NCBI RefSeq assembly: GCF_018882245.1 | Contig: NZ_JACVOV010000002.1 | Coordinates: 496,001-560,000, forward strand | Source: Polynucleobacter sp. AP-Capit-er-40B-B4 | GTDB taxonomy: Bacteria; Pseudomonadota; Gammaproteobacteria; Burkholderiales; Burkholderiaceae | Direction of reading: 5' to 3' | Length of the DNA stretch: 64,000 nt | Part shown: piece after piece, positions 54,723 through 64,000 of the stretch | How the letters are laid out: the number at the start of each line of letters is the position of its first letter | How positions within the stretch are numbered: the first letter of the stretch is position 1 | The notes under the pieces: model-generated | Told to the model about the DNA's origin: nothing | The model's input: only the letters and a program-made list of their open reading frames with translations | Databases searched by the model: none | Program-made: the position numbers and the translations under genes

Positions 54723-56014
54723 ATCGCCCAGGACAATCCCTTCTCTCGAGACTAAATTTTTCTCGCCCCCAAGAGCGGGCTAGTTCTGCACATAAGCATC
54801 AAATTAGCGCCAAGACGCTTTTAGCCCTCTTAACGCAACTCAGCAGCGGTTACTTGAAGTTAACCCTGCCAGATGGAGACAAGAAAGAATTTGGCAATCG
54901 CAATGATCAATTGCATGCTGAAATTCATATTCTGGAATGGTCTGTATTTAAAGAAATCATGTCTCATGGAGACATTGGTTTTGCAGAAAGCTACATTCAA
55001 GGCAAGTGGAATACTCCCGATCTCAAGGCATTACTTGAGCTGGCCATTCGCAACCGAACAATCCTAGAAAAAGCCATCTATGGCAATTGGTATGGATCTA
55101 TTTTCTACCGCCTAAAACACTGGTTAAGAGATAACAGTAAAACGGGTAGTCGCAAAAACATTCATGCGCACTACGACCTAGGCAATGCGTTCTATACCTT
55201 GTGGCTCGACCCAACAATGAGTTACTCCAGCGCTTGGTTCTCCGAGGGAGATAGGCAAGGGTTGGCGGATGCCCAACGCGCAAAAATTAGGCGTATTTTG
55301 GACTCCCTGCAAACAAAGCCTGGAGATCATATTTTGGAAATTGGGTGTGGTTGGGGTGGAGTAATGGAAGAATCACTACGCACTGACAGGGCAATTACTG
55401 GTCTCACTTTATCTACAGAACAAAAAGCTTTTGCTGAAAAACGTCTTTTAGCAGTAAAAAATCAAACTGCAAGCGCGCCTTCATTTGAAGTGCGACTGCA
55501 AGACTATCGGGACTGCCAAGAAAAATTTGATGGCATCGCCTCAGTAGAAATGTTTGAAGCAGTTGGTGAAAAGCATTGGCCAGAATATTTTGAAACTATT
55601 GCCCAATGCTTAAAGACTGGCGGCAAAGCTTGCATTCAAACTATCGTTATTGCCGAAGATCTTTTTGAGCGGTATCGACGCAACACTGATTTCATTCAGC
55701 AATACGTCTTTCCAGGTGGAATGCTGCCATCTCGGGAGAGTTTTAAAGCTAGTGCAGCCAGGGCCGGACTAAGAATTGAGCAAGAATTTGCTTTTGGCTC
55801 CGACTATGCAAAGACGCTTTGCTTGTGGCGAGATAGTTTCAATCAAAAACTCCAGGAAGTACGACAACTCGGGTTTGATGAAGCCTTTATACGTCTCTGG
55901 AACTTCTACTTAATGTACTGCGCAGCTGGCTTTACAGAGCGCAATATTGATGTAGTGCAATTTACCCTTAGCCATCAACCACCAACAGCATCGTCTGATG
56001 CGCTGAGCGCATGA
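54719..56014 (+). CDS. Cyclopropane-fatty-acyl-phospholipid synthase family methyltransferase
   Basis: 431 residues. The C-terminal two thirds is a SAM methyltransferase with ILEIGCGWGGVMEESL and the Cfa core RKNIHAHYDLGNAFYTLWLDPTMSYSSAWF-like stretch (given in part) and VSVEMFEAVGEKHWPEYF-type helix. It could form cyclopropanes or methylate an unsaturated acyl chain. It overlaps genes on both sides by 4 bp. Confidence 0.93.
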   Translation: MNRPGQSLLSRLNFSRPQERASSAHKHQISAKTLLALLTQLSSGYLKLTLPDGDKKEFGNRNDQLHAEIHILEWSVFKEIMSHGDIGFAESYIQGKWNTPDLKALLELAIRNRTILEKAIYGNWYGSIFYRLKHWLRDNSKTGSRKNIHAHYDLGNAFYTLWLDPTMSYSSAWFSEGDRQGLADAQRAKIRRILDSLQTKPGDHILEIGCGWGGVMEESLRTDRAITGLTLSTEQKAFAEKRLLAVKNQTASAPSFEVRLQDYRDCQEKFDGIASVEMFEAVGEKHWPEYFETIAQCLKTGGKACIQTIVIAEDLFERYRRNTDFIQQYVFPGGMLPSRESFKASAARAGLRIEQEFAFGSDYAKTLCLWRDSFNQKLQEVRQLGFDEAFIRLWNFYLMYCAAGFTERNIDVVQFTLSHQPPTASSDALSA

Positions 56015-56787
56015 AACAGTCCGGAATAGATCATTTCTCCGGAAAAAGAGTCTGGGTCATTGGCGCATCTAGTGGCATTGGCGAAGCTTGTGCAAAGGCT
56101 TTGCTACTACAAGGCGCCAAGGTGGCACTCTCCAGCCGCAGAGCAGAGCGTTTAAATCAAATTGCTCTTACTGGAGATGCCAATCAAAGTCTCGTTATCC
56201 CCCTAGACGTTACTAATGATGAACAGCTTCAGGAAGGATATAAAGCTATCCTCAATACCTGGGGTGGCATTGATCTCCTGCTTTTCGTATCTGGCATGTA
56301 TGTACCCCTTCGTGCAGATAACTTTGATATCCAGATTGCTGAGAAAACGATAGACGCCAACCTTTTAGGGCCAATGAGAGCTGTTGCATTAGTCACTCCC
56401 GAAATGCTTAAAGCCCACTCAGGGCACATTGCTATCGTTGGCAGTGTGGCAGGGTATAGCGGTTTACCGAAAGCCTTGGCTTATGGTCCGAGCAAAGCAG
56501 CGATCATCAATTTTTGCGAGAATTTATATTACGACCTCCTGCCAACAGGAGTCAGTGTGCATATGATCTCGCCAGGATTCGTTGCTACTGAGGCAACTGC
56601 ACAGAATGACTTTGAGATGCCAGCCCTAATTAGCGCCGAAGAAGCGGCCAAAGAAATTTTGGCCGGCATTCAAAAAGGTGAATTTGATATTCACTTCCCA
56701 AAACGATTCTCAAGATTTTTAAAGTTTCTCAGAATCTTGCCATACCCAATCTACTTTTGGATTGTGCGCCGCTTCGTGAAAATTTAA
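56011..56787 (+). CDS. Short-chain dehydrogenase/reductase
   Basis: 258 residues of the classical SDR type: cofactor loop VIGASSGIGEACAKAL, catalytic Ser in IVGSVAGYSG and YGPSKAAI with Tyr and Lys. A hydrophobic basic C-terminus (LRILPYPIYFWIVRRFVKI) suggests membrane contact. It is the last gene of the four-gene lipid operon. Confidence 0.92.
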   Translation: MKQSGIDHFSGKRVWVIGASSGIGEACAKALLLQGAKVALSSRRAERLNQIALTGDANQSLVIPLDVTNDEQLQEGYKAILNTWGGIDLLLFVSGMYVPLRADNFDIQIAEKTIDANLLGPMRAVALVTPEMLKAHSGHIAIVGSVAGYSGLPKALAYGPSKAAIINFCENLYYDLLPTGVSVHMISPGFVATEATAQNDFEMPALISAEEAAKEILAGIQKGEFDIHFPKRFSRFLKFLRILPYPIYFWIVRRFVKI

Positions 56788-56815
56788 GAAGCGCTAGAGC
56801 AATACTTATCTAAAG

Positions 56816-57463
56816 TTATTGTTTGTACTTATCTTTACGAATTTTTTCTTCTAAGTAATCCATCACTAAGATAGCCTTAGCTTTAGTGCCAGCAATGGAT
56901 GGTGATGTCACATACTTGCCCTGCATCACAATGGTAGGTACGCCATCAATTCGATAGGCTTCAGCCAGTTGCTTTGCAGCACGCGCTTTAGAAATCACCG
57001 CAAAAGAGCGGTAAGTTGCCAAAAACGTATTGCGATCTATTCCCTGAGAGGCAACCCAATCAGCAATTTCCGGCTCAGTTAAAAGACGCTTATTTTCTTT
57101 ATGCATTGCATACATGACTTTTTCATTGAGAGCGTCGCCTTTGCCCAACGCTTCAAGGGCATAAAACAATTGGCTATGAGGCATGAAATCATCACGGAAA
57201 GCGACAGGAACTCTTTTGAAAACGACATCCTTAGGTTGACGCTTGACCCAACTACTAAGCTCAGGCTCAAAGTCGTAACAATGTGGGCAGCCATACCAAA
57301 AGAATTCGATAACCTCCACTTTTCCTTTGGTCTCTACCGGCTGAGCAATGGGCAATATGCGGTAATCAAAACCCTCTTCAATTTTTTGCCCTTGAGCACT
57401 AACTAAGCCACTCAAAGTAAGAAGTGCGAATACTGTAATTGCTCTTTTGCCAAATGAAATCAT
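56816..57463 (-). CDS. dsbA: Thiol:disulfide interchange protein DsbA
   Basis: Introduces disulfides into periplasmic proteins. The 215-residue product has a signal peptide (SGLVSAQG, about 23), the active site CPHC in FFWYGCPHCYDFEPE and the cis-Pro in DGVPTIVM. It overlaps the SPOR gene by 4 bp. Confidence 0.95.
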   Translation of the reverse strand: MISFGKRAITVFALLTLSGLVSAQGQKIEEGFDYRILPIAQPVETKGKVEVIEFFWYGCPHCYDFEPELSSWVKRQPKDVVFKRVPVAFRDDFMPHSQLFYALEALGKGDALNEKVMYAMHKENKRLLTEPEIADWVASQGIDRNTFLATYRSFAVISKARAAKQLAEAYRIDGVPTIVMQGKYVTSPSIAGTKAKAILVMDYLEEKIRKDKYKQ

Positions 57464-58086
57464 GATTTGCTGGATTTAATTAAAGTTGGTTTGATGCCCA
57501 TGCCATTCAATTTATCGCGAACAGGATTGCTGTCTTCAACACTGTTATAGGGCCCTACACGAACGCGCCAGAGAGTATTACCGTCAGCAGTTACCTCGCT
57601 TAACTGCGCCTGAATTCCCTGAATAGCTAAATTGGCTTTTTGCGCATCTGCATCAGCGCGCTTATTAAATGCGCCTACTTGCAAGAAGTAAATTGAGTCT
57701 GACTTTGCTACGGGAGCCACATCGGCAGGCTTGTCAGCGGCCTTCTTGCCACTCACCAAATCACCAATCGGATCGGTAGATGTAGGAGCAGAGGATTTGC
57801 CCTGAAGCGGTTTATTTAAATCTACAGGCTCGGCAGGAGTAGCCAACTCACCTTCAGCGGGGGCAGAAGAAGGCTTAATAATTAATGGAAGACTTGGGGC
57901 ACGCATACCCGGTCTTTCTTGAGGGGTGTTTTTGGATAGGTAAAAGGCGATGACAAACGCAATTCCAAGACCAGCACCTAAACCAAGAATAAAGCCGAGG
58001 ATAGTACCGCCATATTGGGCATTTCTGCTATCAATGCCGCCAGTGCGCCTTACAAAGCTAGTTTTCTGATTCGGTGTTTTCATCAT
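57460..58086 (-). CDS. SPOR-domain membrane protein
   Basis: 208 residues: one membrane helix (about 28-50, GFILGLGAGLGIAFVIAFYL), a Pro/Ala-rich linker and a C-terminal SPOR domain (about 130-205, YFLQVGAFNKRADADAQKANL and LWRVRVGPYNS) that binds denuded septal peptidoglycan. Two adjacent ATGs (58086, 58083) are possible starts. It lies between argS and dsbA, as in relatives. Confidence 0.92.
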   Translation of the reverse strand: MMKTPNQKTSFVRRTGGIDSRNAQYGGTILGFILGLGAGLGIAFVIAFYLSKNTPQERPGMRAPSLPLIIKPSSAPAEGELATPAEPVDLNKPLQGKSSAPTSTDPIGDLVSGKKAADKPADVAPVAKSDSIYFLQVGAFNKRADADAQKANLAIQGIQAQLSEVTADGNTLWRVRVGPYNSVEDSNPVRDKLNGMGIKPTLIKSSKS

Positions 58087-58121
58087 TTCCTCATCTTACA
58101 TCCACACCTCGTACCTCGCCA

Positions 58122-59849
58122 TTACATCTTTGCTGGCGCGGATACTCCGAGTACTTTTAAGCCATTTTGTAGCACCTGACGTGTTGCAGATAACAGTGCA
58201 AGACGCGCTAACTTTAAATTCTGATCATCTACCAATACGCGATCAGCATTGTAGAAAGTATGAAAATCCCCCGCTAAATCACGCAGGTAAAAAGCCAATG
58301 CATGGGGGGCCAATTCTTCCGCAGCAGATGTCAGCATTTCTGGATACTCCGCTAAACGACGCAGCAAATGATCTGATGCCTTGCTTTGCAATAACGATAG
58401 ATCTGCTCCAGCTAAATCTGCCGTTTGTCCGCCCCATTGCTGCAAGATTGAACTGATTCGCGCATGCGCATACTGAACATAGAACACTGGATTCTCATCA
58501 TTTTGTTGCAAGGCTAAATCAATATCAAAAACAAATTCTGTATCTGCTTTGCGTGAGATCAAGAAAAAGCGCACGGCATCACGACCACGCTGCAATGCCA
58601 ATTCTCTTTCTTCGGGAGTCATCTCCGAAGTGACGCCACCAGACCACTCAACCAAATCTCGGACCGTCACATATGAGCCAGCACGCTTTGAAATTTTTAC
58701 TTCATCGCCATGACGCATCACAGTCACCATCTTATGCAAGACATAATCTGGATAGGTTTTAGGAATGTCCCAACCGCGCTTCTGCGCCACGCCCTGCAAG
58801 CCTGAACGTACACGCGCAATCGTCCCATGATGATCGCTACCCTGCACATTGATTACCTTCTGAAAGCCACGATTCCACTTGCTGGTGTGGTACGCAACAT
58901 CTGGCACAAAATATGTAAAGCTACCGTCTGACTTACGCATCACGCGATCTTTATCGTCGCCATCATCTGTAGTCTTTAGCCACAGCGCACCTTCAGACTC
59001 ATAGGTCTTGCCTATGTTTTGCAAATCGCCAACAATTTGAGCAACGCTACCATCGGTATACAAAGAAGATTCGAGGTAATAACAATCAAATTTGACGCCG
59101 AAGGTTTTTAAGTCAATATCCTGTTCATTGCGAAGATATGCAACCGCAAATTGACGGATTGCTTCAATATCATCTTTATATTCTGGTGAAGCTTTAAATG
59201 CTGTAGCAATCTCTGCAATATATTCACCGTTATAAGCTTGCTCAGGCCACTTCGCATCACCTGGCTTTAAACCATGTAAACGAGCCTGAACTGATAAGGC
59301 TAAATTCGCAATCTGTACACCGGCATCGTTGTAATAAAACTCCCGATGAACTTTAATACCCTGGGTTGCCAATAAGTTCGCTAGGGCGTCGCCAAGCGCT
59401 GCCTGACGTCCGTGACCAACATGTAAGGGGCCGGTTGGATTAGCAGAGACAAACTCAATCATGGCGCTTGGAGCCGATCCATCACCTAAAGGCGACTCAC
59501 CAAAATGCGTACCGGAGGAGAGTATCTCCTGCACTACGGCAGTTTTGGCAGCATTACTCAAGCGGAAATTGATAAAGCCAGGACCAGCGATTTCACATGA
59601 CGCAATCAGCCCATTAAAGCCATTTTGTTGTTGTAAACGCTCAACCAAAGCTTGAGCAAGCTCGCGCGGATTGAGCTTCCACGCCTTCGAGAGCTGGAGG
59701 GCAATATTGCATGCGACATCGCCGTGATCAACGGCCTTAGGGCGCTCTAAACGGGGTGTAGGGGGCGCCTCTAGGCCGCGCTCCTGAGCCAAGCCCGCCA
59801 GTGCAGTACTCAGCATTTCAATTAAGCGATTTTTATTAGTAGACAACAT
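58122..59849 (-). CDS. argS: Arginyl-tRNA synthetase
   Basis: Class I synthetase of 575 residues. The HIGH motif is HVGH in [17 protein letters not shown], and KMSKS is KISKR in [18 protein letters not shown]. The N-terminal additional domain 1 and the C-terminal DALR anticodon domain ([10 protein letters not shown]) are present. Divergent from the DUF1840 gene. Confidence 0.97.
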   Translation of the reverse strand: MLSTNKNRLIEMLSTALAGLAQERGLEAPPTPRLERPKAVDHGDVACNIALQLSKAWKLNPRELAQALVERLQQQNGFNGLIASCEIAGPGFINFRLSNAAKTAVVQEILSSGTHFGESPLGDGSAPSAMIEFVSANPTGPLHVGHGRQAALGDALANLLATQGIKVHREFYYNDAGVQIANLALSVQARLHGLKPGDAKWPEQAYNGEYIAEIATAFKASPEYKDDIEAIRQFAVAYLRNEQDIDLKTFGVKFDCYYLESSLYTDGSVAQIVGDLQNIGKTYESEGALWLKTTDDGDDKDRVMRKSDGSFTYFVPDVAYHTSKWNRGFQKVINVQGSDHHGTIARVRSGLQGVAQKRGWDIPKTYPDYVLHKMVTVMRHGDEVKISKRAGSYVTVRDLVEWSGGVTSEMTPEERELALQRGRDAVRFFLISRKADTEFVFDIDLALQQNDENPVFYVQYAHARISSILQQWGGQTADLAGADLSLLQSKASDHLLRRLAEYPEMLTSAAEELAPHALAFYLRDLAGDFHTFYNADRVLVDDQNLKLARLALLSATRQVLQNGLKVLGVSAPAKM

Positions 59850-59884
59850 AGATAAGTGAGTTTATCAGGTGGTAAGCTGTTGAA

Positions 59885-60202
59885 ATGATCTATCAATTTC
59901 GCTCAAAAGCTGGTCCAGACGTCATCATGCTGGCAGATCTGACCAAACGAATTTTTGATATTTTGGGGCGACCCCTCGAGCCTCGTGGGATCCTGACGGT
60001 TGAACAGCTCCCCGATCTGATCACTGCGCTAGAAACTGCCATTCTCAAAGATCTTGAGGAGCGGGCAAAAGTGAATGAAGATTCCGAAAATGCCGCCGAG
60101 AAGCCTAAGCTGGCAGATCGCCTTGGGCAACGAGCCTACCCATTTTTGGAGCTCATGAAGCAAGCAAGATCCAAAGAAGAACCGGTCATGTGGGGCGTTT
60201 AG
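59885..60202 (+). CDS. DUF1840 protein
   Basis: A 105-residue protein starting [28 protein letters not shown], matching the DUF1840 family of small betaproteobacterial proteins beside argS. No function is known. Its stop codon overlaps that of metH2 on the other strand. Confidence 0.88.
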   Translation: MIYQFRSKAGPDVIMLADLTKRIFDILGRPLEPRGILTVEQLPDLITALETAILKDLEERAKVNEDSENAAEKPKLADRLGQRAYPFLELMKQARSKEEPVMWGV

Positions 60203-62949
60203 TCCAACAAGCTTGCTAACTGGCGGCGGGTATCTTCAACACTCTGGCCACGACGTTTTGCCAAATCCTCAACCTGATCATCGGAAAGTTTGCCCACATT
60301 AAAGTAGCGCGCATCTGGGTGAGCTAGATAAAAACCGCTCACACTAGAAGCAGGATTCATCGCCATAGACTCAGTCAGAGTCATACCGATATCTTCTGAG
60401 CCAATGACTCGCAACAAATCTTCCTTAACTTCATGCGCAGGGCAAGCTGGATAACCAGGCGCCGGACGAATACCGCGGTACTCTTCATTAATCATTTGAT
60501 CGTTGGTCAAAATCTCATCGGTTGCATAGCCCCAAAGATCAGTGCGAACACGATGGTGCATCAATTCTGCGAAAGCTTCAGCGAGACGATCTGCCAAGGC
60601 CTTCAACATAATCGCACTGTAATCATCATGCTTTGCCTGAAACTCGGCCACTTTCTTTTCAACACCATGACCAGTTGTGACGGCAAAACAACCCAGGTAA
60701 TCCGCAACACCGGAATCTTTTGGCGCAACGTAGTCAGCTAAACAGCGATTAGGTCTGCGTACCCCATCGACAACTGGGCGTTCAGATTGTTGGCGCAAGT
60801 TATGCCAAACAAATAAAGGATGTTCACGTGCCTCATCGCTATAGAGAACAATGTCATCACCAATCGTATTGGCAGGATAGAAGGCTACTACAGCATCAGC
60901 TTGTAGCCACTGACCTTTAATGAGTTTATCGAGCAAAGCCTGGGCATCGGCGAACACCTTGCGAGCCTCAATTCCTACAACTTCGTCATCGAGAATGGCT
61001 GGAAACTTGCCTGCCAAGTCCCAAGTCTGAAAGAACGGTGTCCAGTCGATGTATTTTGCAATGTCGCTTAATGCAAAGTTTTTAAATACACGGCGACCGA
61101 CAAATTTTGGCTTCTCTGGAACGTATGAAGCCCAATCAATCATCTCGCGATTCTTGCGAGCTGCTTCTAAGGAAATTGTTGGTGCCGCTTTCTTATTGGC
61201 ATGTTGCTCACGAATGCGCACGTAGTCATCACGCAAATCTTGAATAAATTTCTTGGCGCTTTCATCAGACAGCAAGCTAGATGCTACAGACACCGAACGA
61301 GAAGCATCGGGTACGTAAACCACTGGGCCATCATAGTGTGGAGCAATCTTTACCGCAGTATGTACTCGAGAAGTAGTGGCGCCACCAATCATGAGCGGTA
61401 TTTGACGCTCACGGAAATAATCATCACGCTGCATCTCTTGTGCAACATAAGTCATCTCTTCAAGTGATGGAGTAATCAAGCCAGATAAACCAACGATATC
61501 TGCATTCTCTTCCTTAGCGCGCTTCAGAATTTCTGCGCAAGGAACCATCACACCCATATTGGCTACTTCAAAGTTATTGCATTGCAGAACAACGGTCACA
61601 ATATTTTTACCGATATCGTGCACGTCGCCCTTCACGGTCGCCATCACAATCTTGCCTTTGGCTTTAGCCTCCCCACCGGCAGCAATATGTTGACGCTTCT
61701 CTTCTTCGATATACGGAATCAAAATTGCAACCGCTTGTTTCATCACGCGTGCGCTCTTAACCACTTGAGGCAGGAACATTTTTCCGGCACCAAATAAATC
61801 GCCAACCACATTCATGCCATCCATGAGCGGGCCTTCAATTACCTCAATTGGTCTACCGCCTGCACCCATAATTTCTGCGCGCAGCTCTTCGGTATCTTCT
61901 TCAATAAATGTTGTAATGCCATGGACTAAGGCGTGCGTTAAGCGCTCGCGCACTGGGGCCTCGCGCCATACTAAATTTTCAACTTGCTTAGCACCGCCAC
62001 CTTTAAATTGATCGGCAATATCGAGCAAACGCTCTGTTGGGGTTTTGCCATCTTTTTCTTTAAAGCGATTGAGCACAACGTCTTCTACGCGCTCACGTAA
62101 CTCAGGATCAAGGTCAGCATAGACGCCCAACTGACCGGCATTCACAATGCCCATATCCATACCCGCCTGAATGGCGTGGTACAGGAACACGGTATGGATT
62201 GCTTCACGCACACGGTCATTACCGCGGAAGGAGAAGCTCACATTAGAAACACCACCACTTACCTTGGCACCAGGCAGATTTTCTTTTATCCAACGGGTGG
62301 CATTGATAAAGTCAACAGCATAGTTGTCATGCTCTTCAATACCAGTAGCAATTGCAAAAATATTTGGATCAAAAATAATGTCCTCAGCTGGAAAGCCAAT
62401 TTCATTTACTAAGATCTCATAGCAACGCTGACAAATTTCGGTCTTACGTTTAAATGTGTCTGCTTGACCTACTTCATCGAAAGCCATCACGACAGAAGCA
62501 GCGCCATAACGACGAATTAAGCGCGCTTGCTTCCTAAAAGGCTCTTCACCCTCTTTCAAGGAAATCGAATTGACGATTGGCTTACCCTGAATACATTTCA
62601 AGCCTGCCTCGATCACGCTCCACTTAGAGGAGTCGATCATGATGGGAACGCGGGCAATATCAGGCTCAGATGCAATTAAATTTAAGAAGCGTGTCATTGC
62701 CGCTTCAGAATCCAGCATCGCCTCATCCATATTGATGTCGATAACTTGGGCGCCATTCTCAACCTGCTGACGGGCTACTGCGAGCGCCTCATCAAACTGA
62801 TTATTTAGAATCATGCGAGCAAATGCTTTTGAACCAGTGACGTTGGTGCGCTCGCCAATGTTCACAAAGCCAACATCAGCAGTAACGTTAAAAGGTTCAA
62901 GACCAGAGAGTTTCATGGCTGGCATTACTTTTTTCTCAATCTTGCTCAT
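60199..62949 (-). CDS. metH: Methionine synthase (cobalamin-dependent), pterin/B12/activation part
   Basis: 916 residues that make up the C-terminal three modules of MetH: the methyltetrahydrofolate-binding barrel ([20 protein letters not shown]), cap and B12 domain ([10 protein letters not shown], with the axial His) and the SAM-dependent activation domain ([15 protein letters not shown]). The homocysteine module is encoded by the separate gene just upstream, which it overlaps by 4 bp. Confidence 0.96.
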   Translation of the reverse strand: MSKIEKKVMPAMKLSGLEPFNVTADVGFVNIGERTNVTGSKAFARMILNNQFDEALAVARQQVENGAQVIDINMDEAMLDSEAAMTRFLNLIASEPDIARVPIMIDSSKWSVIEAGLKCIQGKPIVNSISLKEGEEPFRKQARLIRRYGAASVVMAFDEVGQADTFKRKTEICQRCYEILVNEIGFPAEDIIFDPNIFAIATGIEEHDNYAVDFINATRWIKENLPGAKVSGGVSNVSFSFRGNDRVREAIHTVFLYHAIQAGMDMGIVNAGQLGVYADLDPELRERVEDVVLNRFKEKDGKTPTERLLDIADQFKGGGAKQVENLVWREAPVRERLTHALVHGITTFIEEDTEELRAEIMGAGGRPIEVIEGPLMDGMNVVGDLFGAGKMFLPQVVKSARVMKQAVAILIPYIEEEKRQHIAAGGEAKAKGKIVMATVKGDVHDIGKNIVTVVLQCNNFEVANMGVMVPCAEILKRAKEENADIVGLSGLITPSLEEMTYVAQEMQRDDYFRERQIPLMIGGATTSRVHTAVKIAPHYDGPVVYVPDASRSVSVASSLLSDESAKKFIQDLRDDYVRIREQHANKKAAPTISLEAARKNREMIDWASYVPEKPKFVGRRVFKNFALSDIAKYIDWTPFFQTWDLAGKFPAILDDEVVGIEARKVFADAQALLDKLIKGQWLQADAVVAFYPANTIGDDIVLYSDEAREHPLFVWHNLRQQSERPVVDGVRRPNRCLADYVAPKDSGVADYLGCFAVTTGHGVEKKVAEFQAKHDDYSAIMLKALADRLAEAFAELMHHRVRTDLWGYATDEILTNDQMINEEYRGIRPAPGYPACPAHEVKEDLLRVIGSEDIGMTLTESMAMNPASSVSGFYLAHPDARYFNVGKLSDDQVEDLAKRRGQSVEDTRRQLASLLD

Positions 62950-63995
62950 ACTGCCGCCTCTGCATTCTCTTTATAGAAAGCACGTGGCTTACGTTTTGCA
63001 ACAGCATTTGCAATCGCACGAATATGGTCAGGCGTAGTACCGCAGCAGCCACCAACTAAATTGACTAAGCCATCTTTTGCAAAGCCATCAACTAAGTTTG
63101 AAGTGATATCTGGAGTCTCATCAAAACCAGTGTCGCTCATTGGATTAGGCAAGCCCGCATTAGGGTAACAAGAGACAGCAGCATCGCATATTCTTGCTAG
63201 CTCTGCGATGTAAGGGCGCATCAGCGCAGCGCCTAACGCACAGTTCAAACCAAAGGTAAGCGGTTTAATGTGACGCAAGCTATTCCAGAAGGCTTCAACA
63301 GTTTGACCAGAAAGAATGCGTCCTGAAGCATCAGTCACCGTTCCAGAAATCATGACTGGCAAACGTTCACCAGTCTCTTCAAAAAATTCATCAAGAGCAA
63401 AGAGTGCGGCCTTAGCATTGAGCGTATCGAAAATCGTCTCGACTAAAAATAAATCCACACCACCAGCAAACAAACCTTCAATCTGTTCACGATATGAAGC
63501 GCGTAGCGCATCAAAGGTTACATTGCGCGCCCCAGGATCATTTACATCAGGAGAGATGCTGGCCGTCTTTGGTGTAGGCCCAATCGCGCCCGCAGCAAAA
63601 CGTGGCTTATCAGGGGTGCTATATTTTTCGCAAGCCGCTCGCGCCAATTTGGCGGAGACTTTATTCATCTCTCGCGCTAAGCCAGCCATTTTGTAATCTT
63701 CTTGCGCTACTGAAGTTGCGCCAAAAGTATTGGTTTCAATAATGTCTGCGCCCGCATCTAAATACTGCTCATGAATCTTGCTAATAATTTGGGGCTGGGT
63801 TAATACGAGCAATTCGTTATTGCCTTTAATGTCGCCGGGATGGTCGGCGAAACGGGTATTACCTGGCAAACCACGGTAGTCAGCTTCGGTTAACTTGTAC
63901 TGCTGGATCATGGTGCCCATAGCGCCATCCAAAATGAGGATGCGCTGCTTTAAAAGCTCAGGAAGCTTTTGACCGCGGGTGTAAGGCTGGGACAA
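62946..63995 (-). CDS. metH: Methionine synthase homocysteine-binding subunit (MetH N-terminal module)
   Basis: At least 349 residues of the homocysteine S-methyltransferase barrel with [15 protein letters not shown] at the N-terminus, the zinc-site Cys in GLNCALGA and the CC pair in [12 protein letters not shown]. This is the first module of MetH as a separate polypeptide. The first in-frame start seen is TTG 63995; an ATG at 64000 is out of frame and the true start may be outside the window. Confidence 0.9.
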   Translation of the reverse strand: MSQPYTRGQKLPELLKQRILILDGAMGTMIQQYKLTEADYRGLPGNTRFADHPGDIKGNNELLVLTQPQIISKIHEQYLDAGADIIETNTFGATSVAQEDYKMAGLAREMNKVSAKLARAACEKYSTPDKPRFAAGAIGPTPKTASISPDVNDPGARNVTFDALRASYREQIEGLFAGGVDLFLVETIFDTLNAKAALFALDEFFEETGERLPVMISGTVTDASGRILSGQTVEAFWNSLRHIKPLTFGLNCALGAALMRPYIAELARICDAAVSCYPNAGLPNPMSDTGFDETPDITSNLVDGFAKDGLVNLVGGCCGTTPDHIRAIANAVAKRKPRAFYKENAEAAV

Positions 63996-64000
63996 ACCAT

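Noticed and set aside
60199..63995. Frameshift in metH
   Set aside because: The break falls exactly between modules with a coupled ATGA overlap, and the split form is known in the order, so it is natural.

Overview
This window reads as a stretch of chromosome from a compact-genome betaproteobacterium of the Burkholderiales. Gene order and protein character are closest to what I know of Polynucleobacter-like freshwater Burkholderiaceae; that assignment is inference, because there is no rRNA gene here to anchor it. Base composition is moderate, intergenic gaps are mostly under 60 bp with many ATGA-type overlaps, and I see no insertion sequences, phage genes or CRISPR arrays. Nearly all of the sequence is housekeeping core.

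Layout. 1-7.5 kb: the end of a Kef-type antiporter, then the LPS-export and regulatory-PTS run kdsD-kdsC-lptC-lptA-lptB-hpf-ptsN-hprK-rapZ. No rpoN is present where relatives carry it, between lptB and hpf. 7.4-14.4 kb: base-excision repair genes mutY-mutM on the minus strand, then a TPR-LolB fusion, ispE, tRNA-Gln, prs, rplY and pth. 14.4-20.6 kb: a ferredoxin, coaD, rsmD, two M16 peptidases, ftsY and rpoH, the last preceded by a perfect CIRCE operator. 20.6-29.7 kb: a full aa3/caa3 cytochrome oxidase region, with structural genes coxB-coxA-coxC and assembly genes ctaG, surf1, ctaA, ctaB and sco plus small membrane proteins. 29.7-36.9 kb: bioC-like, comF, trmL, gpsA, secB, grxC, a rhodanese, gpmA, ctpA and a MoeB/ThiF-like gene. 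37-41.7 kb: gshA-gshB-EIIA(Man)-ptsH-ptsI. 41.8-45 kb: torF-glnK-amtB behind an NtrC-type box, and ubiK. 45-51.9 kb: lipoprotein-lipA-lipB-DUF493, a hydrolase, a 2Fe-2S protein, a VanZ-family protein, birA-coaX and rfaE2. 52-56.8 kb: a glutathione peroxidase followed by a tightly overlapping four-gene lipid-modification operon (FAD oxidase, DUF1365, Cfa-like methyltransferase, SDR). 56.8-64 kb: dsbA, a SPOR protein, argS, DUF1840 and a two-gene methionine synthase (metH split in two).

How it fits together. The window carries the soluble parts of a regulatory phosphotransferase system (EI, HPr, EIIA-Ntr, EIIA-Man, HPr kinase) but no sugar permease. It also carries nitrogen sensing (GlnK/AmtB), LPS export, glutathione and lipoate synthesis, and aerobic respiration with its own haem A and copper delivery genes. 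The most interesting points are the HrcA/CIRCE control predicted for rpoH, the LolB domain fused to a TPR protein, the NtrC box next to a missing rpoN, and the membrane-lipid operon.
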